This document shows positions 7,762 to 18,068 of a stretch of 64,000 bases of DNA, piece after piece (positions within the stretch are counted from its first letter, which is position 1; every line of letters begins with the position of its first letter). The position numbers and the translations under genes are program-made. Source of the stretch: Bacteroidales bacterium. Lineage in GTDB: Bacteria; Bacteroidota; Bacteroidia; Bacteroidales; F082. The notes under the pieces were generated by a model, which searched no databases, had not been told where the DNA came from, and saw only the letters and a list, made by a program, of their open reading frames with translations. The DNA is taken from assembly GCA_015493525.1 (NCBI GenBank), contig WGCY01000053.1, positions 62,001 through 126,000 on the forward strand. The letters run 5' to 3'.

Positions 7762-8817
7762 ATGAAAAAGAATAAAAAAACAATTATCTGGACTATTGTT
7801 ATCCTGCTCATTGTCATTGCAGGGATTTTAAAAATTAAGCATGCCAAAAACAAAGAGGCCAAACTTCCTCCTGCCAAAGCGTATGCCATTGTGGTCAAAA
7901 CCATAAAGCCACAGGAAAAAAAGGTACAACTTACACTTCCGTACCTTGCCCTGACAAAAAACGATAAGGATGTGATGCTTGCTTCGCGTATTGCTGCCCG
8001 CGTCAACTGGATGAAAGCTTCGGGAAGTAAAGTAAAGAAAGATGAAGTAATTGCCAGGCTGGACAATACCAGCATTATGTCCGGTATCAACAGCGTTTCT
8101 TCTCAAATTGAAGCCCAGGATACCGTATTGAAAAACATGGAAGCCACCCATCAACGTACTTTGCAGCTCTTGAAAGTTCAGGGTGCCTCCATAGAACAGT
8201 CGCAGGCCGAGGAGAGCCGCATTGCCGGATTGAAATCACAGATAGAATCTCTGAAACAAAAACTGAACGATTTGAATAATACGCTGACTTATGCCATTAT
8301 CAAATCACCGGTGGACGGCCGTATTTCCAAGACCATGGTAAACAAAGGCGATATGGCCATGCCCGGCCATCCGGTAGCTGCCATAAGTGCCAACAACGGT
8401 TTTTACCTTTTGCTGCGCGTACCTACCGACCTGAAAGTTTACGGCGTTTTCCTTAACGGAAAAGAGTATGATGCCATTCCGCTGCACAGCACTTTCAACA
8501 GCCTGGCCGAATACAAAGTATACGTCAGCAACAGCGAGATGACCAGCGGAAACCGCGTGGAAGTAACCGTTATCGTGTACAAAGGAACAGGACTTGAATT
8601 GCCCTTTGATGCTGTCCTGAACAGAAATGGCAAAAGCTATGTCATGGTCAGAAAAGGCGATGTGGCCGTGCCGGAAGAGATTATCCCGGTCCAGAGTGGC
8701 GAACAGGGAATGGTGGTCGCCAACACAGATTTGGAAGGAAAAGAGTTGGTCATAGCCAAACAGGACATTTTATTGAGATTGTTGGGTGGTACTTCACTTA
8801 AAGTAAAGGAGGACTAA
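7762..8817 (+). CDS. RND efflux periplasmic adaptor (HlyD/MFP family)
   Basis: Lipoyl/barrel-sandwich motifs (SRIAARVNWMKASGSKVKKDEVIARLD; IIKSPVDGRISKTMVNKGDMAMPG). Confidence 0.92.
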   Translation: MKKNKKTIIWTIVILLIVIAGILKIKHAKNKEAKLPPAKAYAIVVKTIKPQEKKVQLTLPYLALTKNDKDVMLASRIAARVNWMKASGSKVKKDEVIARLDNTSIMSGINSVSSQIEAQDTVLKNMEATHQRTLQLLKVQGASIEQSQAEESRIAGLKSQIESLKQKLNDLNNTLTYAIIKSPVDGRISKTMVNKGDMAMPGHPVAAISANNGFYLLLRVPTDLKVYGVFLNGKEYDAIPLHSTFNSLAEYKVYVSNSEMTSGNRVEVTVIVYKGTGLELPFDAVLNRNGKSYVMVRKGDVAVPEEIIPVQSGEQGMVVANTDLEGKELVIAKQDILLRLLGGTSLKVKED

Positions 8818-8820
8818 ATT

Positions 8821-11800
8821 ATGTTTGATTTTTTCTATAAACGGCCTTATTTGTTGTTTTCCATCATTGCAGGCTTTTTCTTCATGGGAATAGTGGGGCT
8901 GGCTACCCTGCCTAAAAACCTGTTCCCTGATGCTACGCCGCCCGAGGTGTTGGTCATTACCAATATCCCCGGTGCAACGGCCCAGGTAGCGGCCAATACC
9001 ATTTCAAAACCTATTGAAGAGGAAATTTCCCGTTTGGGAATGGTAACGGATATCAGCTCCGTCAACGTAGCCAACTTTTCTATCGTGCTGGCCGAGTTCA
9101 GTTATAAAAAAGGACTGAATGCCGCTGCCGTGGATGTGGCCAACGCCCTTTCCATTGCCAAAGCAAAATTGCCTAAAAATGTCAACCCGGCCATTTATAC
9201 GGTGGGCGACTTCACCCTTCCGGTGGATGTAATCTCGTTATCGCCTAAAAACAAGAATATTACGCTTCCGGAAATAAGGAAAATAGCACAAAGTTTTATT
9301 AAACCGTATCTCCTGAGTAACCCGGGTATTGGCAATGTGGAAGTCTTTGGCGGCTACCAGAGTGCCATTAACATAGATATCGACCCGTTTAAGGCCAAAC
9401 GTTATGGCGTGGATTTTTCGAAGATTGCCATGGCACTACAGGCATTGAACCATGATATCCCGGTAGGCTTCGTAAAAGGGAAAAACGGATTTTACACCAT
9501 TACTATTTACGGTGAGAAAGACCAAATTGGGCGTTTAAAACAGATTCCGATTTTGCCCAATGTCCGCCTGGGCGATGTGGCCGATGTGAAATGGGGCTAT
9601 CAGAAACGTACCAGCGGTTACATTGGGAACGGAAAACAGTCCATTGCCCTGAGTATCCAGCGTTCACCGGGAGGCAGTGTGCTCGATGTAAGCAATGTGG
9701 CCCGCAAAGAGATGAAAAAACTGGAAGCCGAATATCCGGACATCCGTTTTCAGATTTCCGATACGCAACGCGACCTGATACAGCTGTCCAACAAAAATAT
9801 GTTGGAAGCCCTTCGCGATGCTATTTTTTATACCTTGCTTGTGGTGCTTTTCTTCCTCGGAAATTTCCGGGCAATTATCGCTGCAGGCCTCTCTATTCCC
9901 ATGGTATTCTTCAGTACCATTGCCGTGATATGGCTTGGCGGTGGTGAACTGAACATTGTGATTTACACCGCCATTATCCTCGCGTTGGGAATGCTGACGG
10001 ACGATGCGGTGGTGGTGTTGGAAAATGTGGAACGGCATCTTACCGATTTGAAGGAAGATCTGAACACTGCCATTACCAAAGGTACAAAAGAGGTGGTTCC
10101 CCCCGTATTTGCCGGAACAATGGCTACCATTGCCATTATTTTTCCGTTGATGTATGTGGGCGGCTTTCCGCAAAAAATCTTTAAACCTTTGATTTTTACC
10201 CTGATCATCGCTTTGATTTTCTCTTTCCTGCTGGCCATTACCTTTATCCCGCAATTATTGAAAGTGATGTACAAAAATGGTACAGGAAAAACTAAGTTTG
10301 AACTTTGGCTCGACAAAATGTACAATCGTTCTCTGGGACGGCTGGTGGAGCCTTATGTTAAAGTGGTAAAATTTTCCAATGGCAAACACCGTGTCCTGCG
10401 CCGTTTACTGCTTACTGTCGGCGTTTTAATCATTCTTATTATAACGGTAAAGACCATTATGCCAACCATTGGACGTGATGCCATGCCGCCTATGGACACG
10501 GGAATTATCAAAGCCCAGGTGGCCTTCAGCTCCAACGAGACAGTGGACCGTGCAGAAAATAACCTGCAACCATTTCTCAACTGGCTGGACAAACAAAAAT
10601 GGGTTAAAATGAGCTCGGTGGCTTTCGGTAATGAAAAAGGGGTTCTCAGCCTTGGAAGCGGTAACCTGCCTTCGGAAGCGACCATCACCATTAATGCGGT
10701 GGACCGTTTTCACAGGAAACTGACCATCTGGCAACTCGAAGACACCATACGGAACAAAATTGCCGAGTTGCCCGGGGTAAAAAGAAATGATGTCTTCGAC
10801 TTTGGTGCCACGGCTGTCTCAACGGTTAAAGCATCTCTCGATGTTCGTCTGAAATCGCCCTATGTGGATGGCCTGGGCCAAAAAGCCGATCAGGTAAAAA
10901 AAGCACTGGCAAAAGTGAAAGGGCTGACTTCCCTGTCAACCAGCTGGGACAAAGATTTCACGGAAGTAAAACTGGATGTGGATGAAAACAAGGCATTGAG
11001 CTATGGCATTACGCCTTATCAGATAGCTATGCAACTTCCTGTAAAAGGACAGGTTGTGGGCCTTAACGGTAATTTCCAGTCCATGAATACGCAGTTTGTA
11101 CGCCTTTACCTCAAAGGCAAATTTGGTGAAAACATTCAGGCTCTCCGGTTGCTCCCCATAAAAACCAGATTTGGTGAGGTGCCGCTGGAAACATTGGCCA
11201 AAGTATCAAAACAGCTGACGTATGCCAAAATTGAACGGGATAAACTGATGTACAGCGTGGATGTGAACGGCTACCGCTCAAAACGTCCTATTTCCCACCT
11301 TACCACGGATGCCGTACATGCTTTGAAGAAAGTAAACCTGTCAGGGGTTATTGTGAGCCAGGAGGGCGACATTGCCACCATCAACGACAGCTTCGCCCGA
11401 ATGATTAAAGCTATTCTTCTCGGTGTGGTTATTTTGCTCATGGCCCTGATTGCCATATACAAATCAGTACGTATGTCATTGATTATGATTTTCGTACTGC
11501 CATTGGCCATGATTGGTGCAGCCTGGGGCATGTTGTTGTTCCATAAGCCAAGCTGTATGCCGAGTTTGTTGGGGATACTGCTGTTGTTTGGCATCATCAT
11601 TAAGAATGCCGTACTGCTGGTAGACTTTTATCAGGAGTACCGTGCCGGGGGCGACTCACCTTTCGAGAGTGCCCTGGAGAGTGTCCGTGTCCGTTTCCGC
11701 CCGGTTATGATGACGGCATTCGGTACCATTGCCGGAATGATTCCCATTGCCATGGAAACAGCCGTCGGGTTGGAAAGGTTAAGCCCGCTGGCGGATGTGG

Positions 11801-11913
11801 CTATCGGCGGCCTGCTTATAGGTACCCTGCTGACACTGATATACGTCCCCATCTTTGCCTATTCTTTTGACACAAAAGACAAAAAGAAGCAAACGGTGGA
11901 AATAAAAGAATAA
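8821..11913 (+). CDS. RND efflux transporter permease (AcrB/HAE1-like)
   Basis: 1030 aa; LPKNLFPDATPPEVLVITNIPGATAQVAANTISKPIEEE; TM4 ALGMLTDDAVVVLENVERH. Confidence 0.95.
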   Translation: MFDFFYKRPYLLFSIIAGFFFMGIVGLATLPKNLFPDATPPEVLVITNIPGATAQVAANTISKPIEEEISRLGMVTDISSVNVANFSIVLAEFSYKKGLNAAAVDVANALSIAKAKLPKNVNPAIYTVGDFTLPVDVISLSPKNKNITLPEIRKIAQSFIKPYLLSNPGIGNVEVFGGYQSAINIDIDPFKAKRYGVDFSKIAMALQALNHDIPVGFVKGKNGFYTITIYGEKDQIGRLKQIPILPNVRLGDVADVKWGYQKRTSGYIGNGKQSIALSIQRSPGGSVLDVSNVARKEMKKLEAEYPDIRFQISDTQRDLIQLSNKNMLEALRDAIFYTLLVVLFFLGNFRAIIAAGLSIPMVFFSTIAVIWLGGGELNIVIYTAIILALGMLTDDAVVVLENVERHLTDLKEDLNTAITKGTKEVVPPVFAGTMATIAIIFPLMYVGGFPQKIFKPLIFTLIIALIFSFLLAITFIPQLLKVMYKNGTGKTKFELWLDKMYNRSLGRLVEPYVKVVKFSNGKHRVLRRLLLTVGVLIILIITVKTIMPTIGRDAMPPMDTGIIKAQVAFSSNETVDRAENNLQPFLNWLDKQKWVKMSSVAFGNEKGVLSLGSGNLPSEATITINAVDRFHRKLTIWQLEDTIRNKIAELPGVKRNDVFDFGATAVSTVKASLDVRLKSPYVDGLGQKADQVKKALAKVKGLTSLSTSWDKDFTEVKLDVDENKALSYGITPYQIAMQLPVKGQVVGLNGNFQSMNTQFVRLYLKGKFGENIQALRLLPIKTRFGEVPLETLAKVSKQLTYAKIERDKLMYSVDVNGYRSKRPISHLTTDAVHALKKVNLSGVIVSQEGDIATINDSFARMIKAILLGVVILLMALIAIYKSVRMSLIMIFVLPLAMIGAAWGMLLFHKPSCMPSLLGILLLFGIIIKNAVLLVDFYQEYRAGGDSPFESALESVRVRFRPVMMTAFGTIAGMIPIAMETAVGLERLSPLADVAIGGLLIGTLLTLIYVPIFAYSFDTKDKKKQTVEIKE

Positions 11914-11938
11914 AAACGTTTGACGGATGATTATTGTG

Positions 11939-11970
11939 AAAATGGCTCAGGCTTCTGCCTGGGCCATTTT
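11939..11970. terminator. Bidirectional intrinsic terminator-like hairpin overlapping the 3' end of the MFS CDS
   Basis: AAAATGGCtCAGGC-TTCT-GCCTGgGCCATTTT between convergent genes. Confidence 0.65.
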
Positions 11971-13242
11971 GTCTTTTTCGGTAACAATCATGGGCGATTC
12001 CTTCGTCATTAGCGTGAACACAATGACCATGGGCATAAGGATGCAGAAAAGCAACATCCAGTTGTTGAGAAACCGGTTGTTGTCGATGCTCATCCCGGCA
12101 ACGAACAACAAGCCCGAAATCTGTCCAATCCACAGCAGCAATCCCTGCGAAATGGATTCCGGAGCAGGATAGCTTATCTCGGCAGCATACTGAAAACCGA
12201 CAGGGCCGGCACTCATAATAAAGAATCCCAGAATAAAAGCCGAAGCGAGGGCGATATCATAGATTACGGCCGGATTATGAAAAAAATAGCCTGTAATACT
12301 CAAGCCGAGCACACCCGGAAGTGCCCCCGCCGTACAAATTACAAGAAAACGCTTGCGCATACGGAATTTATCCGACAAAGCGGGAATAATAAGTGCGCCA
12401 AAAATACCCCCGATAAGCATCAACCCGCCAATGAGGCCGTTGGAATCCTGTACGCCAAGATTGGCCGAAATGGAATCTGTCATGGAGCTAATGGCATTGA
12501 ATATCCCCAACCCTACAAGAAAGACAAAAATCATCAGTATCATATCCCGCTGTCGCAGAATATGTTTGAGCCCCTTAAAAAAACTATGGCGGACCAAATC
12601 ATCGGCGGCAGCAGGCGTGGGTGGCTTTTCTTTCAACAGCAAAAGTGTAACGACAGCCACCCCAAAAGTAATCCAGCCGTAAACCATGAGCATGTGGGGA
12701 AACCCGCTCCCGTACCCGGGCAGGCCGGGATGGGTACCAATAAAGGCCGGGGTAATCAGCATGGCAAAAATAATCCCGAGATATTGTGCCAGAATGGCCA
12801 GCCCTGCTGCCAGACCGCGTTCCCGTAAGGGAAACCAACGCACGGTTACAGCCGTTACGGCATTGAGTACGAAAGGCTGTGCAATGGCCAGCCCTATTTG
12901 GGCAATCACCACCATCCGGAAACTGTCGGCATAAAACCCTTTCAGCAATCCCGAAAGCCCGGCGATGACAGCCCCGAGGCCTATGGCTTTGCGAATACCG
13001 TAAGTATCAATGATATAGGAAGCAGGGATACTGATAACAATGTAAACCAGCATGTAAACCATGGCGAGAAAATCGATGTTGAAAAAGGAATTGGGATTAA
13101 ACTGTCCGCTATAATAAACCTCTGCCGGCCTTTCCACAGCCGCATGGGTAAGCCACTGCAACTGAATCACTATCGAAATCAACATAAAAACAGCAAGGAT
13201 AACCCATCGGTATCCGTACACTTTGTAAGTAGTCTTTGCCAT
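11947..13242 (-). CDS. MFS transporter
   Basis: 431 aa, 12 hydrophobic segments, MFS loop motif DTYGIRKAIGLG, DKFRMRKRFL. Confidence 0.9.
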   Translation of the reverse strand: MAKTTYKVYGYRWVILAVFMLISIVIQLQWLTHAAVERPAEVYYSGQFNPNSFFNIDFLAMVYMLVYIVISIPASYIIDTYGIRKAIGLGAVIAGLSGLLKGFYADSFRMVVIAQIGLAIAQPFVLNAVTAVTVRWFPLRERGLAAGLAILAQYLGIIFAMLITPAFIGTHPGLPGYGSGFPHMLMVYGWITFGVAVVTLLLLKEKPPTPAAADDLVRHSFFKGLKHILRQRDMILMIFVFLVGLGIFNAISSMTDSISANLGVQDSNGLIGGLMLIGGIFGALIIPALSDKFRMRKRFLVICTAGALPGVLGLSITGYFFHNPAVIYDIALASAFILGFFIMSAGPVGFQYAAEISYPAPESISQGLLLWIGQISGLLFVAGMSIDNNRFLNNWMLLFCILMPMVIVFTLMTKESPMIVTEKDKMAQAEA

Positions 13243-13365
13243 GACAAAAAATTTTATGATTGAGCAACCGTTGTACCCGTTTAGGAGCTTACAAAGCTAA
13301 ATACTTTTTTTAATTTGTAAAAATGAGGTTCATTTACAAATTGAACTTATGACGCCCAAACATAA

Positions 13366-13391
13366 AAAGAGCCTTGTAAACAAGGCTCTTT
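13366..13391. terminator. Intrinsic terminator downstream of mnmE
   Basis: AAAGAGCCTTGT-AA-ACAAGGCTCTTT perfect 12-bp stem. Confidence 0.8.
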
Positions 13392-13427
13392 GTGGGTCTA
13401 TTAAGTGTTTTCTGTTTATATATTGAA

Positions 13428-14837
13428 TTACTTCCCGATACAAAACTTTCCGAAGATATTTCCCAGTATTTCGTCCGAGGTAACCTCGCCGGTGATGGAG
13501 CCGATGAAGTACAAAGCCTGCCGTACATCAATGGCAATCAGGTCGGTGGGAACGTTTCTTTCAAAACCGGCCTGTACCGTATTGACAGACTCCAGTGCCC
13601 TTACCAGGGCCTCATAGTGGCGGGAGTTGTTTACCAGAATATCATCGCCCGCACTGTCATTCTTAACATGGTTAACCAGCGTTTCGGCCAGCAGGTGGAT
13701 GTTTTCTTTCCGCTTGGCTGAAACAAAAACCGTTTCCAGTTCCAGCAGCTCTTTCAGATGGCCGGGAACTTCTTTTAACTTGTCTATTTTGTTGGCTACC
13801 AGAATAAAATGTTTGTTTTTGTTATGAATGTACGAGGTAAACTCCTCCAATAATGCGGCCGCCTTTTCTTTGTTCAGGTGGCTGATATCACAAACGTAAA
13901 GAATAACCTTTGCCTGCTCTATTTTATCACGGGTTCTCTCAATGCCCATATTTTCAATTACATCTACCGATTCGCGCAGGCCTGCCGTATCAATAAAACG
14001 GAAAGTATAACCGTCAAGGGCAATGGTATCTTCGATGGCATCGCGTGTGGTACCCGGAATCTCCGAAACGATGGCCTTTTCTTCATTCAGGATGGCATTC
14101 AGCAGGGTGGATTTCCCCACGTTCGGTTTACCGATAATGGCGACAGGAATCCCTTTTTTAAGCACATTCCCCATTTTAAAGGACTCTTTCAACCGTATGA
14201 TTTCCTGTTTTATCTCTTCCAGAAGATGGGAAAGCTGTTCCCTGTTGGCAAATTCCACCTCTTCCTCGCTAAAATCAAGTTCCAACTCCAGCAGCGAAGC
14301 AAAGTTAACCAGCTTGGCACGCAGATTGGCCATCTTTTTGGAAAAGCCACCGCGCATTTGCCGGATGGCCATGCGATGGGCAGCTTCTGATTCGGAAGCA
14401 ATCAAATCGGCTACCGCTTCGGCCTGTGTCAAATCCATTTTGCCATTCAGAAAAGCCCTGAGCGTAAACTCCCCGGGGCCGGCCAGCCTGGCCCCGTTAT
14501 CGAGCAGGGTTTGCACCAAACGCCGTTGGATGTACTCGGAACCATGACAGGAAATCTCCACAGCATCTTCGCCGGTGTAGGAGTGGGGAGCTTTAAAATA
14601 ACTCAGCAAAACTTCGTCCAAAACTTTTTCTTTGCCCACAATCTCACCAAAATAAAGATGATGACTTTGAATATTCTCCCGTGTGAGTATTGAACCTTTT
14701 GGCTTAAAGCATTTTAAAGCCGTTTCCAGGCTGCTTTTGCCGGAAATCCTGACAATGGCAATGGCCCCCATGCCCGGGGGCGAAGCAATGGCAACGATGG
14801 TGTCAGAATTATAACCTGTTGATTGTAAGCTTTTCAT
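13428..14837 (-). CDS. mnmE: tRNA uridine-5-carboxymethylaminomethyl(34) synthesis GTPase MnmE
   Basis: DTIVAIASPPGMGAIAIVRISG; GKPNVGKSTLLNAI; DTAGLR; C-terminal GKFCIGK. Confidence 0.97.
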   Translation of the reverse strand: MKSLQSTGYNSDTIVAIASPPGMGAIAIVRISGKSSLETALKCFKPKGSILTRENIQSHHLYFGEIVGKEKVLDEVLLSYFKAPHSYTGEDAVEISCHGSEYIQRRLVQTLLDNGARLAGPGEFTLRAFLNGKMDLTQAEAVADLIASESEAAHRMAIRQMRGGFSKKMANLRAKLVNFASLLELELDFSEEEVEFANREQLSHLLEEIKQEIIRLKESFKMGNVLKKGIPVAIIGKPNVGKSTLLNAILNEEKAIVSEIPGTTRDAIEDTIALDGYTFRFIDTAGLRESVDVIENMGIERTRDKIEQAKVILYVCDISHLNKEKAAALLEEFTSYIHNKNKHFILVANKIDKLKEVPGHLKELLELETVFVSAKRKENIHLLAETLVNHVKNDSAGDDILVNNSRHYEALVRALESVNTVQAGFERNVPTDLIAIDVRQALYFIGSITGEVTSDEILGNIFGKFCIGK

Positions 14838-14953
14838 AAGCCAAATGGTTATTATTTATAAAAGACAAAAATAAGCAAGAATCTTTACATGATTCAATAA
14901 AACGTATTACCTTTGGCACATTAAAGTTTTATTGAATATAAAAATTTGTTTAA

Positions 14954-15826
14954 ATGAGTATTTTAGTCAATAATGATTCAAAAGTTCTCGTCCAGGGGTT
15001 CACCGGTGGCGAAGGTACTTTTCATGCCTCTCAAATGATTGAGTATGGTACAAACGTAATTGGCGGGGTAACGCCCGGAAAAGGTGGCCAGCAGCATCTT
15101 GGCAAACCTGTTTTTAATACGGTTAAAGATGCCGTTGTGGAAACCGGTGCCAATGTTTCTGTTATATTTGTTCCACCGCCGTTTGCCGGCGATGCCATTA
15201 TGGAAGCCGCTGAAGCAGGCATTAAAGTGATTATTTGTATCACCGAAGGTATCCCTACCGAAGACATGGTGAAAGTAAAAGAGTATTTGTCTGACAAAGA
15301 TTGCCGTCTGGTTGGGCCTAACTGCCCGGGTGTGATTACCCCCGGCGAGGCAAAGGTGGGCATTATGCCCGGCTTTATCCATGCCAAAGGCAAAGTGGGC
15401 ATCGTCTCCCGCTCAGGAACCCTTACTTATGAAGCCGTTGACCAACTTACCAAAGCAGGATTAGGCCAGACGACGGCCATTGGTATTGGTGGAGATCCTA
15501 TTATCGGTACGACCACAAAAGATGCCGTGGAACTCTTTATGAATGATCCTGAGACCAAAGGGATTGTGATGATTGGTGAAATTGGCGGAAACATGGAAGC
15601 TGATGCTGCTTATTATATCAAAGAAAACGGAACCAAACCGGTGGTAAGTTTCATTGCCGGGGCAACAGCCCCAAAAGGGCGTACCATGGGGCATGCCGGT
15701 GCCATCATTGGTGGCAAGGCAGATACCGCCGAGGCCAAAAAAGCTATTTTGCGTGAATGTGGTGTTCACGTTGTTGATTCTCCTGCCGATTTGGGAAGCA
15801 AGATGCTGGAACTTATCGGAGAATAA
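14954..15826 (+). CDS. sucD: Succinate-CoA ligase subunit alpha
   Basis: [52 protein letters not shown]. Confidence 0.96.
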   Translation: MSILVNNDSKVLVQGFTGGEGTFHASQMIEYGTNVIGGVTPGKGGQQHLGKPVFNTVKDAVVETGANVSVIFVPPPFAGDAIMEAAEAGIKVIICITEGIPTEDMVKVKEYLSDKDCRLVGPNCPGVITPGEAKVGIMPGFIHAKGKVGIVSRSGTLTYEAVDQLTKAGLGQTTAIGIGGDPIIGTTTKDAVELFMNDPETKGIVMIGEIGGNMEADAAYYIKENGTKPVVSFIAGATAPKGRTMGHAGAIIGGKADTAEAKKAILRECGVHVVDSPADLGSKMLELIGE

Positions 15827-15850
15827 TTTTTTCATAAATTTTGTTAGTTT

Positions 15851-15878
15851 CAGGCTGTCAGCATCTGCTGACAGCCTG
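15851..15878 (+). terminator. Intrinsic terminator downstream of sucD
   Basis: CAGGCTGTCAGCA-TC-TGCTGACAGCCTG followed by TTTTG. Confidence 0.85.
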
Positions 15879-16022
15879 TTTTGTTTCTACTCAGCAGTAA
15901 ATATTCCCATTGCAAGAATTTTTCTGATCTTATTTTTCTTGTTAAGTTTTATTTTATCTGGACTAATTACAAATAAGAATATTTTGTAATTTTGCTCGAT
16001 AACTTTCAACAAGAAAAGACAC

Positions 16023-18068
16023 ATGTCAGAAACGAGGCAGTTTACATTAGATAACACAGACAAAGAAACACTGGGCCGATGGTACAGGCTAATGACGTTG
16101 GGAAGGCAATTGGATGAAAAGGCACCCAATTATCTCAAACAGGCACTGGGTTGGTCTTATCATGCGCCCTATGCCGGACATGATGGTATCCAGCTCGCTA
16201 TCGGCCAGCTGTTCAACAGGGAAACGGATTTCCTTTTTCCCTATTACCGCGATATGCTCACGGCCATTTCCGCAGGGCTTACTGCAGAGGAAATTATTTT
16301 AAACGGTATCTCCAAAGCGGCGGATGTGGCCAGCGGCGGAAGGCATATGTCCAACCATTTTGCCAAACCCGAATGGCATATCCAAAACGTTTCTTCGGCC
16401 ACCGGTAACCATACTTTACATGCGGTGGGCGTGGCGCGTTCCATTAAAATCTGCAAAAGCGGGGGAGTGGCCATCAGCTCGCAGGGCGAATCTTCCACCT
16501 CCGAAGGATATGTGTTTGAAGCCATCAACGGGGCGGCCAAAGAAAAGCTACCGGTAATTTTTGTTTTCCAGGATAACAAATACGGTATCTCCGTTCCACA
16601 AGCTGACCAGTCGGCCAATGTTCGTGTGGCAGAAAATTACAGCGGCATTCGCAACTTGAAAATCATGTATTGCGACGGTAAAAATGTGTTCAACTCCATG
16701 AATACCATGCATGCCGCCAAAACCTATGCCCTGGAAAACAGCCTTCCGGTTATTGTTCATGCCAACTGCGTCCGGATACATTCCCATTCCAATTCCGACC
16801 GGCACGAGCTTTACCGCGATGAAAACGAACGCCACTGTGTTACCCTTTCCGACCCGCTGACCCGTTTCAGGGTACAGTTGCTCCATTCGGGCAAATTCAC
16901 GGAAGGAGAACTGGACACCCTGGACAAAGAGGCCAAGAAAGTCATTTCTGCAGCACACAAGAAAGCCATCAAATCAGCGGACCCCGATCCGAAATCCATT
17001 TTCGACTTTGTTGCCCCCGAGCCTTACGTAAGCCAAAAATATCCCGAAGGGCTTCACGATGGTTCCGAAGGGAAAAAAATGCGCCTGATTGAAGCATTGA
17101 ATTCCACGTTGAAAGATGAATTTCGTTGCAACCCGGATACTTACATTTGGGGGCAGGATATGGCCAACAAAGAAAAAGGCGGAATCTTTAATGTCTCCAA
17201 GGGAATGCAGAAAGAATTTGGCCCGGTACGGGTCTTCAATGCGCCCATAGCCGAAGACTACATTGTGGGTACCTCCAACGGGATGACCCGCTACAACGAC
17301 AAAATCAGGGTGGTGATTGAAGGGGCGGAATTTGCCGATTATTTCTGGCCTGCCATGGAACAGCTGGTGGACAGTTCGCACGATTACTGGCGGAGCAACG
17401 GGCAGTTTTCGCCCAACGTAACCATCCGGTTGGCATCGGGCGGTTACATTGGGGGCGGTTTGTACCATTCACAAAATATCGAAGCGGCGTTGACTACGCT
17501 ACCGGGACTGCGTGTGGTTTATCCCTCTTTTGCCGACGATGCGGCGGGACTGCTGCGAACGGCCATCCGGTCGCGGGGGCTCACCCTGTTTCTGGAGCCC
17601 AAAGCCATGTACAACGACCCTTTGGGGGAAGCAGTAGTGCCGGAGGATTTTGAGGTACCTTTCGGCAAGGCCAGGATACGAAGGGAAGGAACCGACCTCA
17701 CCATCATCACTTATGGAAATACGGTTCCCATGAGCCTCCAGGTGGCCGGACAACTTCAACAGGAAAACGGCCAAAGTGTTGAAGTGGTGGACATCCGTTC
17801 GCTGGTTCCGCTGGATGAAGAGACAATCCTGAATTCTGTGAAAAAGACCAGCCGGGCCTTGGTGGTACACGAAGACAAAGTGTTCGCCGGTTTTGGCGGC
17901 GAGATTGTTTCGCTGATTACCGAAAAAGCATTCGAATATTTGGACGCCCCTGTCAAACGGGTCGGCTCAACATTTACACCGGTCGGCTTCAACCGGATTC
18001 TGGAAAAAGCTATTTTGCCCAACACGGAGAGGATTGCTACTGCAGCAAGAGAGTTGCTGAGTTACTAA
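16023..18068 (+). CDS. 2-oxoacid (branched-chain/pyruvate) dehydrogenase E1, fused alpha and beta subunits
   Basis: TPP-binding alpha part (GGRHMSNHF, SSQGESSTSEGYVFEAIN) followed by beta part (VEGAEFADYFWPAMEQLV, VVDIRSLVPLDEETI). Confidence 0.9.
   Translation: MSETRQFTLDNTDKETLGRWYRLMTLGRQLDEKAPNYLKQALGWSYHAPYAGHDGIQLAIGQLFNRETDFLFPYYRDMLTAISAGLTAEEIILNGISKAADVASGGRHMSNHFAKPEWHIQNVSSATGNHTLHAVGVARSIKICKSGGVAISSQGESSTSEGYVFEAINGAAKEKLPVIFVFQDNKYGISVPQADQSANVRVAENYSGIRNLKIMYCDGKNVFNSMNTMHAAKTYALENSLPVIVHANCVRIHSHSNSDRHELYRDENERHCVTLSDPLTRFRVQLLHSGKFTEGELDTLDKEAKKVISAAHKKAIKSADPDPKSIFDFVAPEPYVSQKYPEGLHDGSEGKKMRLIEALNSTLKDEFRCNPDTYIWGQDMANKEKGGIFNVSKGMQKEFGPVRVFNAPIAEDYIVGTSNGMTRYNDKIRVVIEGAEFADYFWPAMEQLVDSSHDYWRSNGQFSPNVTIRLASGGYIGGGLYHSQNIEAALTTLPGLRVVYPSFADDAAGLLRTAIRSRGLTLFLEPKAMYNDPLGEAVVPEDFEVPFGKARIRREGTDLTIITYGNTVPMSLQVAGQLQQENGQSVEVVDIRSLVPLDEETILNSVKKTSRALVVHEDKVFAGFGGEIVSLITEKAFEYLDAPVKRVGSTFTPVGFNRILEKAILPNTERIATAARELLSY

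Noticed and set aside
9664-10325. Antisense ORFs (196 aa, 120 aa) within the RND permease
   Set aside because: Opposite to a clearly conserved AcrB-like coding sequence; His/Gln-rich shadow composition.
12277-12828. 183-aa plus-strand ORF opposite the MFS gene
   Set aside because: Antisense shadow of conserved membrane-protein codons.
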